Made by a program: the position numbers and the translations under genes. The notes under the pieces are model-generated. The model ran no database searches and was not told the DNA's origin. It worked only from the letters and a program-made list of their open reading frames with translations. DNA of 64,000 nucleotides from JAHQVI01 sp963749875 (GTDB lineage Bacteria > Pseudomonadota > Alphaproteobacteria > Rhizobiales > Rhodomicrobiaceae). Shown one piece after another: positions 52,551-61,140 of this stretch (position 1 is the first letter of the stretch; every line of letters begins with the position of its first letter). The stretch covers positions 62,001 to 126,000 of the forward strand of contig CAVVOX010000006.1 in assembly GCA_963749875.1 (NCBI GenBank). The letters run 5' to 3'.

Positions 52551-53392
52551 GAGTTCGTGGACAATTATCTCAGTGCGATCACGATAGCGGCAAGGTTGAT
52601 CGTGGCTTTGTAGCTCAGGTCTGTTTTGTCGTATCGCGTATTCACGGATCGAAAGTCTTTGATTTTGCTAAAGTAATTCTCGATGAGATGACGCCACCGA
52701 TATTTGACCCGATCGTGCGGGATCGGCTGTTTTCGATCCGCTTTTGATGGAATGACGGCCTCCGCTTCGCGCCTCTCCAGCTCGTCTCGTATAGCGTTAT
52801 TGTCGAAGGCTTTGTCGCCGAGCAGAGCCTCAAATGTCAGTCCCCCGATAAGGTCCGAGGCACCGATGCTGTCATGGCGCTGCCCTGGCCACAAGAAAAG
52901 CGCACGAGATTGCCCGAGGCATCGACCAGCGCCAAAATCTTCGTTGTCAGGCCGCCTTTTGAGCGGCCGATGGCCTGATCGAGAGTCCCCCTTTTGCGCC
53001 GCTTGCCTTCTGATGCACGCTAACGATCGTTCCGTCGATGAGGATATATTCGAAATCGGGCTCTCCGGACAAGGCATTGAAAATGCGATCGAAAACACCG
53101 GCCATCGCCCAACGGCGAAACCGCCGGAAGATGCTGTTCCAAGCCCCAAAGCCAGATGGCAAATCCCGCCAGGGTGCGCCGGTACGAACGCGCCACAGCA
53201 CGGCTTCGAGAAACAGCCGGTTATCCCGAGCCGTCACACCGCAATCGCTCGCCTTGCCCGGCAAGAGCGGAGCGATAACACTCCATTGAGAATCCGAAAG
53301 CACGAAGCGTTCCCAGCGCATGCAAACCTCCCAAAAGGAAGTTTGAATCACTGTTCGAGGAAAATGTGAATCCCTTGATTGTCCACGGGCCC
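52551..53392 (-). mobile_element. IS5-family element (842 bp)
   Basis: Imperfect inverted ends with a shared CGTGGACAAT core (GTTCGTGGACAAT / GCCCGTGGACAATC). TA flanks both sides (52549-52550, 53393-53394), read as CTAG on the left and CTAA on the right. Confidence 0.8.
52565..53321 (-). CDS. IS5-family transposase in two frames
   Basis: The first frame starts MRWERFVLSDSQWSVIAPLL and carries RTGAPWRDLPSGFGAWNSIF and YILIDGTIVSVHQKASG (catalytic Asp). The second frame continues RPLKRRPDNEDFGAG, LLGDKAFDNNAIRDELE and RHLIENYFSKIKDFRSVNTR. The overlap near 52950-53000 fits the -1 programmed frameshift common in IS5 elements of this size. A one-base error cannot be excluded. It does not share sequence with the IS427-type element at 16.7 kb beyond the fold. 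Confidence 0.8.
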
Positions 53393-53494
53393 TAAGCAAA
53401 TCCGTGATTTTGGAGTGATCGGCATATCGCGCTATGCCTGATGTCACCGAAACGCGTGCTCGCTCGCAGTGCGCGCCGATTTCAGGAGGTGACG

Positions 53495-54721
53495 ATGTCG
53501 GCTGCATCCAAAAAGATCACATTCCCTGGTTCGCAGGGGCATACACTTGCCGCCAGGCTCGAACGCCCTGCCGGTCCGCATAAGGCGACGGCGATCTTCG
53601 CCCATTGCTTTACCTGCTCGAAGGATGTTTTTGCCGCTGCTCGTATCGCGCATGAATTGGCAGAGCGCGGCTTTCAAGTGCTGCGTTTCGATTTCACTGG
53701 GCTAGGCGCAAGCGAAGGAGAGTTTGCTAACACAAATTTCTCCTCAAACGTCCAGGATTTGCTTGCGGCGGCTGACTATCTTCGAGCCGAGGGCCATGCT
53801 CCGGATCTCCTGGTCGGCCACAGCCTCGGCGGGGCGGCAGTACTGGCCGCAGCAGGCGATATTCCCGAGATCAAAGCCGTCGCGACAATCGGCGCACCGG
53901 CCGACGCTGCCCACGTGGTCAACAACTTCGCCGCTCAGCTCGGCGAGATCATGGAAAAGGGCGAGGCGACGGTGACGCTTGCCAAGCGCAACTTCAAGAT
54001 TAAAAAGCAATTTCTTGACGATCTGGAAAGAGCGAGCTTTCGTGAGCGCATCGCAACCCTCCGAAAGGCTTTGCTCGTCTTTCATTCCCCCAAGGACAAC
54101 ACGGTCAGTATCGACAATGCGAGCGAGATCTTTCTTGCTGCGAAGCATCCAAAGAGCTTCTGCTCGCTCGATAATGCGGACCATCTTCTGTCCAGACGAG
54201 AAGATGCAGCCTATGTCGCGGAAGTGCTTGCGGCGTGGGCATCGCGTTATGTGATTGACGAGACCGCTGAGGTCGAGGCTGCTGTCGAAAGCGGAGCCGT
54301 GCTGGTCTCCGAAACCGGTTACGGGAAATTTCAGCAAAAGCTCCGCATCGGTAGACATAAGCTTCTCGCGGATGAGCCGGCAGATATGGGCGGTACGGAT
54401 ACCGGCCCGACGCCCTATGATTTTCTGGCGATGGGGCTTGGCGCCTGCACCTCCATGACGATCCGAATGTATGCGGATCGAAAACAGATTCCGCTGGATC
54501 ATGTCGAGGTTATCGTCTCGCACGAAAAGCGGCACGCCGAAGACTGCGAGAATTGCGAAAGTGACAATGCTCGTATCGACCATTTCGACCGGAAATTGCG
54601 CATTCGCGGCGGGATGACCAAGGAGCAGCGGGCCGGTCTCGTCGCCATCGCCGATCGCTGCCCGGTACACAAGACTTTGGAGGCAGGTGCTCGCATTACC
54701 ACCGAGAGCGAACCGCAATAA
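53495..54721 (+). CDS. Bifunctional alpha/beta hydrolase-OsmC family protein
   Basis: A 408-aa protein starting MSAASKKITFPGSQGHTLAA, with AGGAGGTGACG directly before the ATG. Residues 1-255 are an alpha/beta hydrolase: nucleophile Ser110 in VGHSLGGAAV, acid in HSPKDNTVS, His in NADHLLSR. Residues 270-408 are an OsmC/Ohr-like domain with its redox Cys pair (Cys318 in LGACTSMTIRM, Cys389 in DRCPVHKT). OsmC proteins reduce organic hydroperoxides, so the protein may cleave and detoxify peroxidised esters. This two-domain fusion is known in proteobacteria. Confidence 0.9.
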   Translation: MSAASKKITFPGSQGHTLAARLERPAGPHKATAIFAHCFTCSKDVFAAARIAHELAERGFQVLRFDFTGLGASEGEFANTNFSSNVQDLLAAADYLRAEGHAPDLLVGHSLGGAAVLAAAGDIPEIKAVATIGAPADAAHVVNNFAAQLGEIMEKGEATVTLAKRNFKIKKQFLDDLERASFRERIATLRKALLVFHSPKDNTVSIDNASEIFLAAKHPKSFCSLDNADHLLSRREDAAYVAEVLAAWASRYVIDETAEVEAAVESGAVLVSETGYGKFQQKLRIGRHKLLADEPADMGGTDTGPTPYDFLAMGLGACTSMTIRMYADRKQIPLDHVEVIVSHEKRHAEDCENCESDNARIDHFDRKLRIRGGMTKEQRAGLVAIADRCPVHKTLEAGARITTESEPQ

Positions 54722-55144
54722 TCGCAGGTGCGCATTAACTCTTGGCAACATCGCGGCTTGCCGCAGTCTTAACGGTGCTCTTCGCTCCGCAAAGCGCGCT
54801 TCGTCCGGGCGCGCGGGGAACTCACAATCTTTGTTGCAACAAAGATATCTTCCCGGGCGCGTCGATCTATTCCGCCGATGAGACGCCCCTCTCAACCTTA
54901 TCCAGCATGGCCATTCGCTCGGCGGCATTCATGATGCTTAAACGCCAGCCCGAGCGCGTCGCGTCGGCCCTGGCTGCTGTCCGAATAGCCTTCCGCTTCC
55001 TTCCGGAGCCTCCTTTTTTCACCGCGGAAACCACGGGCACCACCCAAACGGGTGATGTATGGGCTCGATTGCGCCTTTAAATTGCGATGAATAGCACCCG
55101 CCTCGAGTGAAGAGCGCTCGTAATGGCGGGCAAGGAGAACCGCT
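54722..55144. other. 423-base interval
   Basis: One 112-aa frame (54742-55080) has no recognisable motif or ribosome site and is not supported. Confidence 0.35.
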
Positions 55145-55648
55145 ATGGAGAAAAGTCAATTCCTCACCAAAAGTCCGCCCCAGTCCAAGAGACTGTTCGG
55201 CATTTCAGCCTTTGCCGGAACCATCGCCGCAGGCCTGTTGACCGGCGCTCCGGTCGCCACGAGCGGCCCGGCGGAGCCGGCAGAAGGACAGGCTCAATAC
55301 CAGCCGATCCAGAATATCAGCTATGAGTTCGGCTCCAAATTCATGAGCGGCTATTTCGTCGAGCAGGCGGGCATTTGCCTCGTGACTTTGATGGTCACGG
55401 AAAAGAGTGATCCGGATGCGCTGCTGCCACTAACGGCTGCGCGCGTTCGCTTGAACCTCGATCCCGGGCAGATCGCCGGCCTGGACAGCGAAGAGGGCCG
55501 CTCGCTCAATTTCACCTGCGGCGAGGAAGCGACATTGTTGCGCGTCGATTTCGGCGAGCGGGAAAGGCTTGTGGCCCAGCAAACCGGAGCACTTCGCACC
55601 AAGCTTGTCGAGGTGCCTCAGAGGCGCAATCTGGCCGATTTGCCGTAA
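55145..55648 (+). CDS. Hypothetical exported protein beside cytochrome c (167 aa)
   Basis: MEKSQFLTKSPPQSKRLFGI, then a hydrophobic stretch (SAFAGTIAAGLLTGAPVA) that may be a signal or anchor. The mature domain has a Cys (EQAGICLVTLMV) and another (LNFTCGEEATLL). GGCAAGGAG lies 9 bases before the ATG. It precedes the cytochrome c gene by 83 bases on the same strand. No family was recognised with certainty. Confidence 0.6.
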   Translation: MEKSQFLTKSPPQSKRLFGISAFAGTIAAGLLTGAPVATSGPAEPAEGQAQYQPIQNISYEFGSKFMSGYFVEQAGICLVTLMVTEKSDPDALLPLTAARVRLNLDPGQIAGLDSEEGRSLNFTCGEEATLLRVDFGERERLVAQQTGALRTKLVEVPQRRNLADLP

Positions 55649-55731
55649 GTGCGATTCCGATTCCGGCCTGGGCACCACCGGTCGGCGGTCCGCCCCTCCT
55701 CCTGCGGGCCGCCGGCTCTGAGGAGCTGAAA

Positions 55732-56142
55732 ATGCGCCCGTGGAACGTGCTGATCCTATCGATGGCCGTTCTCTTTATCCTTGCGCCCTGTCTCGGCGCC
55801 AGGGCAGAGCAAATGGCCCCCAGCAAGACCTATCATATCGTTGATGGCAAGGTCGATGGGCGAACCTATAACGGCTTCCGTCGCTATCATGCCGCCTGCA
55901 ACCATTGCCACGGGCCGGACGGCATGGGCTCCACGATTGCCCCCTCCCTCATCGACGACTTAGCCGATCTCAACACCTTCCGGCAATTCGTCCTGGGCGG
56001 TGTCATCGATGGAACATCGGTCATGAAGGGCTTTGCCGACGATCCCAATATCGCGCCGTACGTAGACGACATTTACGCCTATCTGCAAGCGCGGGCTGAT
56101 GGCGCTCTCGGCCGTGGCCGGCCGACGAGGCTGGGCCAATAG
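55732..56142 (+). CDS. Small periplasmic cytochrome c, methanol-metabolism-related type
   Basis: A 136-aa protein with a signal peptide (MRPWNVLILSMAVLFILAPC, cleaved near ARA). The heme attachment site is CNHCH (AACNHCHGPDGMG), with the distal Met candidates in GTSVMKGFADD. It matches the class of small cytochromes c found near PQQ-dependent methanol/alcohol dehydrogenases in methylotrophs. The dehydrogenase itself is not in this window. Upstream gene and cytochrome probably form a unit. Confidence 0.8.
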   Translation: MRPWNVLILSMAVLFILAPCLGARAEQMAPSKTYHIVDGKVDGRTYNGFRRYHAACNHCHGPDGMGSTIAPSLIDDLADLNTFRQFVLGGVIDGTSVMKGFADDPNIAPYVDDIYAYLQARADGALGRGRPTRLGQ

Positions 56143-56464
56143 TGTATCGTCCCTAAATGCATCGTTTCTAAGCTGCCGCCCACGCATATTGCGTCCGAGC
56201 GATCCAGAGGGACCGTCTATGGTCTCCGAAGGGATTGCCGTTCGCAAATAGCTGGCCGATCGGCGCTTGGCTTAGTCTTCGCCCTTAGCCGAAACAAAAA
56301 GACCTTGGCGCGGAACTGTTTCGGCTCGAATTCCTGCAATGCGCTGGCGCGCAGCCACTGTCAGAGTTTGAAGCTCGTTTCATCATAACCACAGGCGATT
56401 ATGAGGACGCGATGCCGCCTTTTCCGAGATGCGGGTGAAAGCGAGCATGAGTATAACCCTTTGG
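56143..56464. other. 322-base interval
   Basis: No gene seen; no clear regulatory element. Confidence 0.35.
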
Positions 56465-57169
56465 TCAGCGTTCTTTATTGCTTTTTGGAAAGACAAGTTT
56501 CTGACCGGCCAAAATGTCGGCCGGGCCTTTCCATGCATAGGCAAGCAGGCATGGCTCGCGCGCATCCACAGTGATCCGGTGGTTTCGTCCGGGTGGATTG
56601 AAAATTAGGGAACCGGGAGCATAGACGCCGTCGTGATTTTCAGAAACGGCCCCTGAAAGGCAGTAATAGCTTTCGGTCAGGCCGTCATGACTATGGGCGG
56701 GTTAGACACATTTCGGGGCGAACAGAACGAGCCCCAGAATCAGATCCTTGCTGACGACCGGGCCGTAGGGCCCCATGATCTCTGCATAAGCGAATTTGTT
56801 CGAGAGGCCTTTCGGCATCCATTCATAACCATAAAGCCACGTCAGCTTGTCCGAAATACTCTCGACCGCACGGATCATCGTAGCGGTTCTCTGCAGCCGC
56901 CCCTGGTCGAGTGCGCGCTTCAGATGGGCGCAAACCGGTTTCTCAGCCGGTTCCCGCAGCTCCAGTGGCGGATTACTGTCGATGACTTTGGAAATCGTCT
57001 CGCGCACCAGCCTTTGATGGGACCGGATGCGTTCGCTGCCTCCGGCGCTTGAACGCCGATACATCTCGTAATATTCACGCAGCAGATAAAGCCAGTTCGG
57101 CTCGTCGCGGAGACTAAGCTCAGTGTGCGCCGGAATATAGGTCTTTCCTGAGAGCCGCTCGCTTGTCAT
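56465..57169 (-). pseudogene. DddQ-like cupin protein with an in-frame nonsense codon
   Basis: Start MTSERLSGKTYIPAHTELSL at ATG 57169 (GGAG 6 bases before). The reading frame is identical on both sides of TAA at 56704-56702: LGLVLFAPKCV, stop, PAHSHDGLTESYYCLSGAVS. After the stop come the cupin residues HSHDGLTESYY (metal His and Glu), SLIFNPPGRNHRITV and LLAYAWKGPADILAGQK to the stop at 56465. Upstream similarity is to the DMSP-lyase-like DddQ/DddK cupin family. A single TAC-to-TAA-type change would explain the defect; 234 codons in total. Substrate unproved. Confidence 0.78.
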
Positions 57170-57175
57170 TAACAT

Positions 57176-57541
57176 CTCCACTCGTGCGAAAAAGGTCAGG
57201 ATAAGGGATCAGGAAATGATTGCGAACGTCGAGATTTGTCTTGTCGCCGAGACCTGGCCAAAACTCTTTCAGATATCGGTCGGGTGTTCACAAGCCGCAG
57301 TGTCAGCAGTTAAAGACGTTCGGAGCAATAGCCTTGATGCCGCCTGCCAGTTCGACCAATCGATTGCACTGGTTAGGGTAAGACATGTTTCGGACTCGAT
57401 GACCGAATACCTTCTCCCGCTAACTCCGCTTCGAGGCGGGGGCGGCCATTGTCGTCGGTGCGGGCTGAGGCAATTGTCGCCTCCAATACAGGAAATCCAC
57501 TAAAACCTCGCCTGATTCAACGCTGTAGGGCGATGGCAGCG
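57176..57541. other. 366-base interval
   Basis: No supported gene; a 95-aa frame (57216-57503) lacks any motif or ribosome site. Confidence 0.35.
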
Positions 57542-58681
57542 TCACGAAATCTCTAATTTCTCACCGAAAGCCTCAATATATGTCTGCAACGGTGGCGGAC
57601 GGTAGAGCCGCTTTTCATAAAGCTCAGCTGCCGGTGCCTTGATCCTGAGCTGTCCCACCTCGGAGACCTCGGACGGAGACTGTCCCGCCGGTCCGATGCG
57701 CCAGCGACGTAAGGAAATGGATGACAGGCCAAAACGCCTCGCTGTATTGACCGAAGCTTCGTAATCAATATCGTCGCGGTATTCATTCAACTTAGCTTCG
57801 TCGATCGACAAGCCGCGTGAAAGCGCCCCCTCGACGACCCAGACAAGGGCGGCCTGCCACAAGCCGTTCACAGTGCCTCCACCCCCTACAGAGGCATGAT
57901 CGCCGGGAAACCAGACCTGGTCGTAAAGGGGGCTGTCCTCAGGCGAGGATCGGGCAGCGCCGTTCAGATCGCCGAGATTGGTCCATGCCGTGGGAGTGAA
58001 GGTGCGCCGCCGCTCGTCAATCGCCAAGCCATGCCGCGCGCTCTTGACCATCCGGCTGAGTTTAAGGTCATGGAATTGATATTTCTTGTTGAAGCGGTTG
58101 GCGAAAAAGAAACCGGTCGGTACGCCAAGTGCCCCTACAGTATCCCATACGCCGACATATTCAATCGATAAAGGATGCTGATCGCCCATCTCACCCGTAC
58201 CGTCGGAATATGAGGCGTAGCTGTTTTCTCGGCGGAACTTTACGCAAAGGGTGGCATCGGCTCCGGCTTCGCGGTCCCGGTTCTGATAAAGTTCGATGGC
58301 GTCCTTGATCTTCCCTATGCGATCTTTGCGGAGGATACCGCAGGTCCGGAGCAATCCGCCAAAGGAGCGCGCACTGAATGCACCGCGGGAAAAACCGAAT
58401 AGGAAGATCCGATCGCCAGGCGCGTAGTTAAAAATCAAGAAACGATATGCCCGTTCGATGTTTTCCATCAGTCCAGCGCCGAACGCACCGCCCAACCATT
58501 TGTTGACCGTGCTGCCGAAGGCAACCTCCATCGAGCCGACACCTTCATCATAGAATAGAACCTGCGCAACGCCGTGCGCATCGGCAGACATCACCATTTG
58601 GGCGGTTTTCACGACATTGGTCGGGAACTCGGCATCAGCTGTATTCCAGGTGCCGTCAAAGCAGATTATAATGTTTTTCAT
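57542..58681 (-). CDS. DUF2235 alpha/beta hydrolase-like protein
   Basis: A 379-aa protein with the DUF2235 start KNIIICFDGTWNTADAEFP, nucleophile elbow FGFSRGAFSARSFGG (GxSxG), VGVWDTVGALGVPTG, and the late LYDQVWFPGDHASVGGG block, where the acid and His of the triad lie. DUF2235 enzymes are phospholipase-like, and the type VI secretion effector Tle1 belongs to the same superfamily. No secretion genes are near, so a housekeeping or mobile-cargo role is possible. The start at 58681 is well supported by the family N-terminus. Confidence 0.85.
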   Translation of the reverse strand: MKNIIICFDGTWNTADAEFPTNVVKTAQMVMSADAHGVAQVLFYDEGVGSMEVAFGSTVNKWLGGAFGAGLMENIERAYRFLIFNYAPGDRIFLFGFSRGAFSARSFGGLLRTCGILRKDRIGKIKDAIELYQNRDREAGADATLCVKFRRENSYASYSDGTGEMGDQHPLSIEYVGVWDTVGALGVPTGFFFANRFNKKYQFHDLKLSRMVKSARHGLAIDERRRTFTPTAWTNLGDLNGAARSSPEDSPLYDQVWFPGDHASVGGGGTVNGLWQAALVWVVEGALSRGLSIDEAKLNEYRDDIDYEASVNTARRFGLSSISLRRWRIGPAGQSPSEVSEVGQLRIKAPAAELYEKRLYRPPPLQTYIEAFGEKLEIS

Positions 58682-58861
58682 TATTCCCTTTTTCCGTCGG
58701 AATAGTGTCCATTCAAGTGTCTCACATAGATCGCTATGCTCACTCCGACATGGCGTCTCCGATCGGTGTGGCCAGCCATCTTCGGCCCAAAACAGCTGCC
58801 CGTCATAGAGTGTAGGACGTCAGCTTCGGGAGTTGCAGCGGAATCAACATTTGGCGGTAAT

Positions 58862-60262
58862 TCACGCATTTCGCCGATGAGAAGCCCCAGCCAAATTCGA
58901 GCGGGATTTCCTGCCCATCGTCTTGAAATAGCGAAACGCCTGTCGCCGCTCGGCTGCTGTCGGGCCGGGGGTGGGGTCGGGTTGGGGCTCGGGCTCACCG
59001 GCGGGCTCGACAGCGACGTCACCCTCGGCGACCAACTCGGCGATATGCTGGCCCCATCGGTCCATCAGCTCGCGTTTCTGGCGCTCTTGTTTTCCACGAT
59101 TATAGATGCCTTTAATCCCGCCACGCTCACCGGAGAGATGATTGATGGCAGCTTCGATCGCCAGGACCGAGCCAAAATCCAAATCAGCACAATGGCTGAC
59201 GAAGGATCGGCGGAGATCGTGCACGACCCACGGGGCGACTTGCTTGCCAAGTCTCGCATCAAGCCGCTCTTTGCACTTTGAAAATCCCGAGAACGGCCCC
59301 GAACCGTGGCCGAACAGATATTTGCGCGCATGGCGAACGGGAACGCTTTTCAGAATCGCGAGCGCCTGATCGGAGAGCGGGATTATATGCGCTCGGCCAT
59401 TTTTCGTTCGGCCCTCCGGCAACTCGATTTGCCGCTTGTCGAAATTGACCTCATCCCATCGCAAGCCGCCGATTTCTTCGCGGCGCTGGCCGGTCAGAAG
59501 CAGGAGCCGGATGATCTTGTCATGATCGGAGTTGCTGCCCGTGGTGCGCCAGATCGCCACCAGCTCATCCATCGCCAGCACCCGCTCACGCCCCCCGCCA
59601 TTGGCCTTGCGTTTGATGCCGATGCAAGGGTTGTGTTCGACAATCTGGCGCTCAATCAACCAACCGCAGAATGCGGAAAATGAAGCGCGAACCCGATCTG
59701 CGGTAACGGCTCCGCTGGCACCAGCAATGCGGGAGATTTCCGCTGCAATGATATCGCGGCGTAAGTCGCTGACCGGTAAGTCATGCAATGGCTGAAGGTG
59801 TTTACCGAGATGGCGCGTGACTTCGCGCAGGCTGCCGGGACGCATATCCTTGCGCCGCTCTTTGAGATAGGTCTCGATGCGCGGTCCAAGCTTGTCAGCG
59901 AGCCGGGCACGCTCTGCCGCCTCGGTTTTCGCTTGAGATGCGGCCTCGGCCAATTTCTCACGGGCCTCGGCCTTGAAATCATCGTTCAGCCTTGCCCTGG
60001 CAAGCGCGGTCTGAGCCTCGGCACGGGCGGCGCGAATCGCGCGGGCCACGTCGTCCTTGGTCGTGCTGCCGGTGATGATGAGCTTCCCGAGCGACTGTTT
60101 CCGCTGGCGGCCACCAATGGTGAACTTGACGACAAAGGACAGTGCACCGGTATGGACCTTGCGTATTCCGAAAGATGGCAAGGCGGCGTCCCAGATGTAG
60201 GCGTCGAACTTGCCTTCCGGGACGGTCAGCTTCTCGATGGCGGCTTTCGTCAACTCTGGCAT
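58862..60262 (-). CDS. int: Tyrosine-type site-specific integrase (DUF4102/P4 type)
   Basis: A 466-aa integrase from MPELTKAAIEKLTVPEGKFD. The DUF4102 arm-binding domain (residues 1-85, FGIRKVHTGALSFVVKFTIG) is followed by a core-binding domain and the catalytic domain with LLLTGQRREEIGGLRWDEV (Arg), VVHDLRRSFVSH (His-x-x-Arg), INHLSGERGGIKGIYNRG (His and Tyr). It recombines attP with a tRNA 3' end. A tRNA-Arg(CCT) remnant lies 152 bases upstream, at the integrase's 5' side, so it is probably the element's own integrase. The C-terminal Pro/Glu-rich tail is unusual. Confidence 0.92.
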   Translation of the reverse strand: MPELTKAAIEKLTVPEGKFDAYIWDAALPSFGIRKVHTGALSFVVKFTIGGRQRKQSLGKLIITGSTTKDDVARAIRAARAEAQTALARARLNDDFKAEAREKLAEAASQAKTEAAERARLADKLGPRIETYLKERRKDMRPGSLREVTRHLGKHLQPLHDLPVSDLRRDIIAAEISRIAGASGAVTADRVRASFSAFCGWLIERQIVEHNPCIGIKRKANGGGRERVLAMDELVAIWRTTGSNSDHDKIIRLLLLTGQRREEIGGLRWDEVNFDKRQIELPEGRTKNGRAHIIPLSDQALAILKSVPVRHARKYLFGHGSGPFSGFSKCKERLDARLGKQVAPWVVHDLRRSFVSHCADLDFGSVLAIEAAINHLSGERGGIKGIYNRGKQERQKRELMDRWGQHIAELVAEGDVAVEPAGEPEPQPDPTPGPTAAERRQAFRYFKTMGRKSRSNLAGASHRRNA

Positions 60263-60413
60263 GGCACATACCCCTTTGGAACGCCGTTGGTGCGTGTCTG
60301 AGGTTCGCTTGTGCTCGCTCAGGAACGCTAAGACTGAGGGTATATGGGCCGAAACCCTCGATTTCAAGGCTTTCTACTCGCTCTTGGATTCTCGTGCTCT
60401 GCTAGACCCGCTA

Positions 60414-60459
60414 CCTCCTAAGCTGCAGGTCACAGGTTCGAATCCTGTCGGGGACGCCA
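60414..60459 (+). tRNA. tRNA-Arg(CCT) 3'-half remnant, att site
   Basis: CTCCTAA anticodon loop, GGTCACAGGTTCGAATCCTG T arm and acceptor end CGGGGACGCCA closing at 60459. The 5' half is missing (no D arm upstream). The integrase gene lies next to it on the left, so the integrated element extends leftward from this att site; its other end was not found in the window. Confidence 0.82.
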
Positions 60460-60531
60460 CTTGTCCTGGTCCAGCTTCAAGCGTGTCGGAGCAACCGAGC
60501 GCCGGTGCCGGGCGCCGGTTGCCCCTACGCC

Positions 60532-60732
60532 TTATCTTCTGCGCTGCGGCGTCCACAGTCTGAAGTGGTCTGCGAGGCTATGCCAGAAGCGCTCGTTCTT
60601 TCTGGCCAACAGCTTGAGCAGCTGCCCCATTGCCATTCCGCGCTGCAGCCACCTTCGGGCTGTCGCAGGCGGTATAGATTCGGCATGGCGCTCGGGCATC
60701 GGTGTCGCGAGCGCTTCCTCGCGCCGGCTCAT
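60532..60732 (-). CDS. Small hypothetical protein (66 aa)
   Basis: MSRREEALATPMPERHAESI, then helical segments (TARRWLQRGMAMGQLLKLLA, FWHSLADHFRLWTPQRRR). AAGGAG lies 9 bases before the ATG, the best translational signal in this stretch. No family recognised. Confidence 0.5.
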   Translation of the reverse strand: MSRREEALATPMPERHAESIPPATARRWLQRGMAMGQLLKLLARKNERFWHSLADHFRLWTPQRRR

Positions 60733-61064
60733 GGCGATACTCCTTCGATCCAGATGCCGGACAAGCCCTGAACTGCTCAGTTCGCGGTGCGTCGCGATGC
60801 AAAAATGTGGGTGTGCAGCGGACGGACGTGCGAATGGCACTCATGCCGTTCGCGGGCGAACGTCTTTTTTGGCCTGTCGCGGCCGTTTTGCAGCATTGCG
60901 CTAAAAAGAAAAGCCCGGCGTCACCCGATTGGGTGAAACCGAAAAAAAAATCGCCCGCCGCGCTCGCCAACGCGCCGGCGCCCTCCGGGGCGCGCGTAGG
61001 AACGCACGGAACTCATTCCTTCGAGCTCCGTGCGCTGTTCAATTCAGGTGAATCAATTTGCGCC
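60733..61064. other. 332-base interval left of the MITE/IS630 block
   Basis: No supported gene. It contains a C/G-rich inverted stretch around 60912-60945 and an A-run (60940-60950). Confidence 0.35.
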
Positions 61065-61140
61065 TAGTGTGGTGATCGAGAAATCCCCTTATTGTCTCAG
61101 CTTGCTCGGCAAGGGGATTTCTCGATCTCAAACCACACTA
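61065..61140. repeat. MITE-like hairpin 1, 76 bp
   Basis: TAGTGTGGTGATCGAGAAAT... reads inverted at the other end (ATTTCTCGATCTCAAACCACACTA in part), with AAATCCCCTT/AAGGGGATTT inner arms and TA at both outer ends. No coding capacity. IS630 element B copy 2 is inserted directly at its right TA. Confidence 0.8.

Noticed and set aside
53744..54928. 394-aa frame opposite the hydrolase-OsmC gene
   Set aside because: Antisense to a gene with catalytic residues and a perfect ribosome site.
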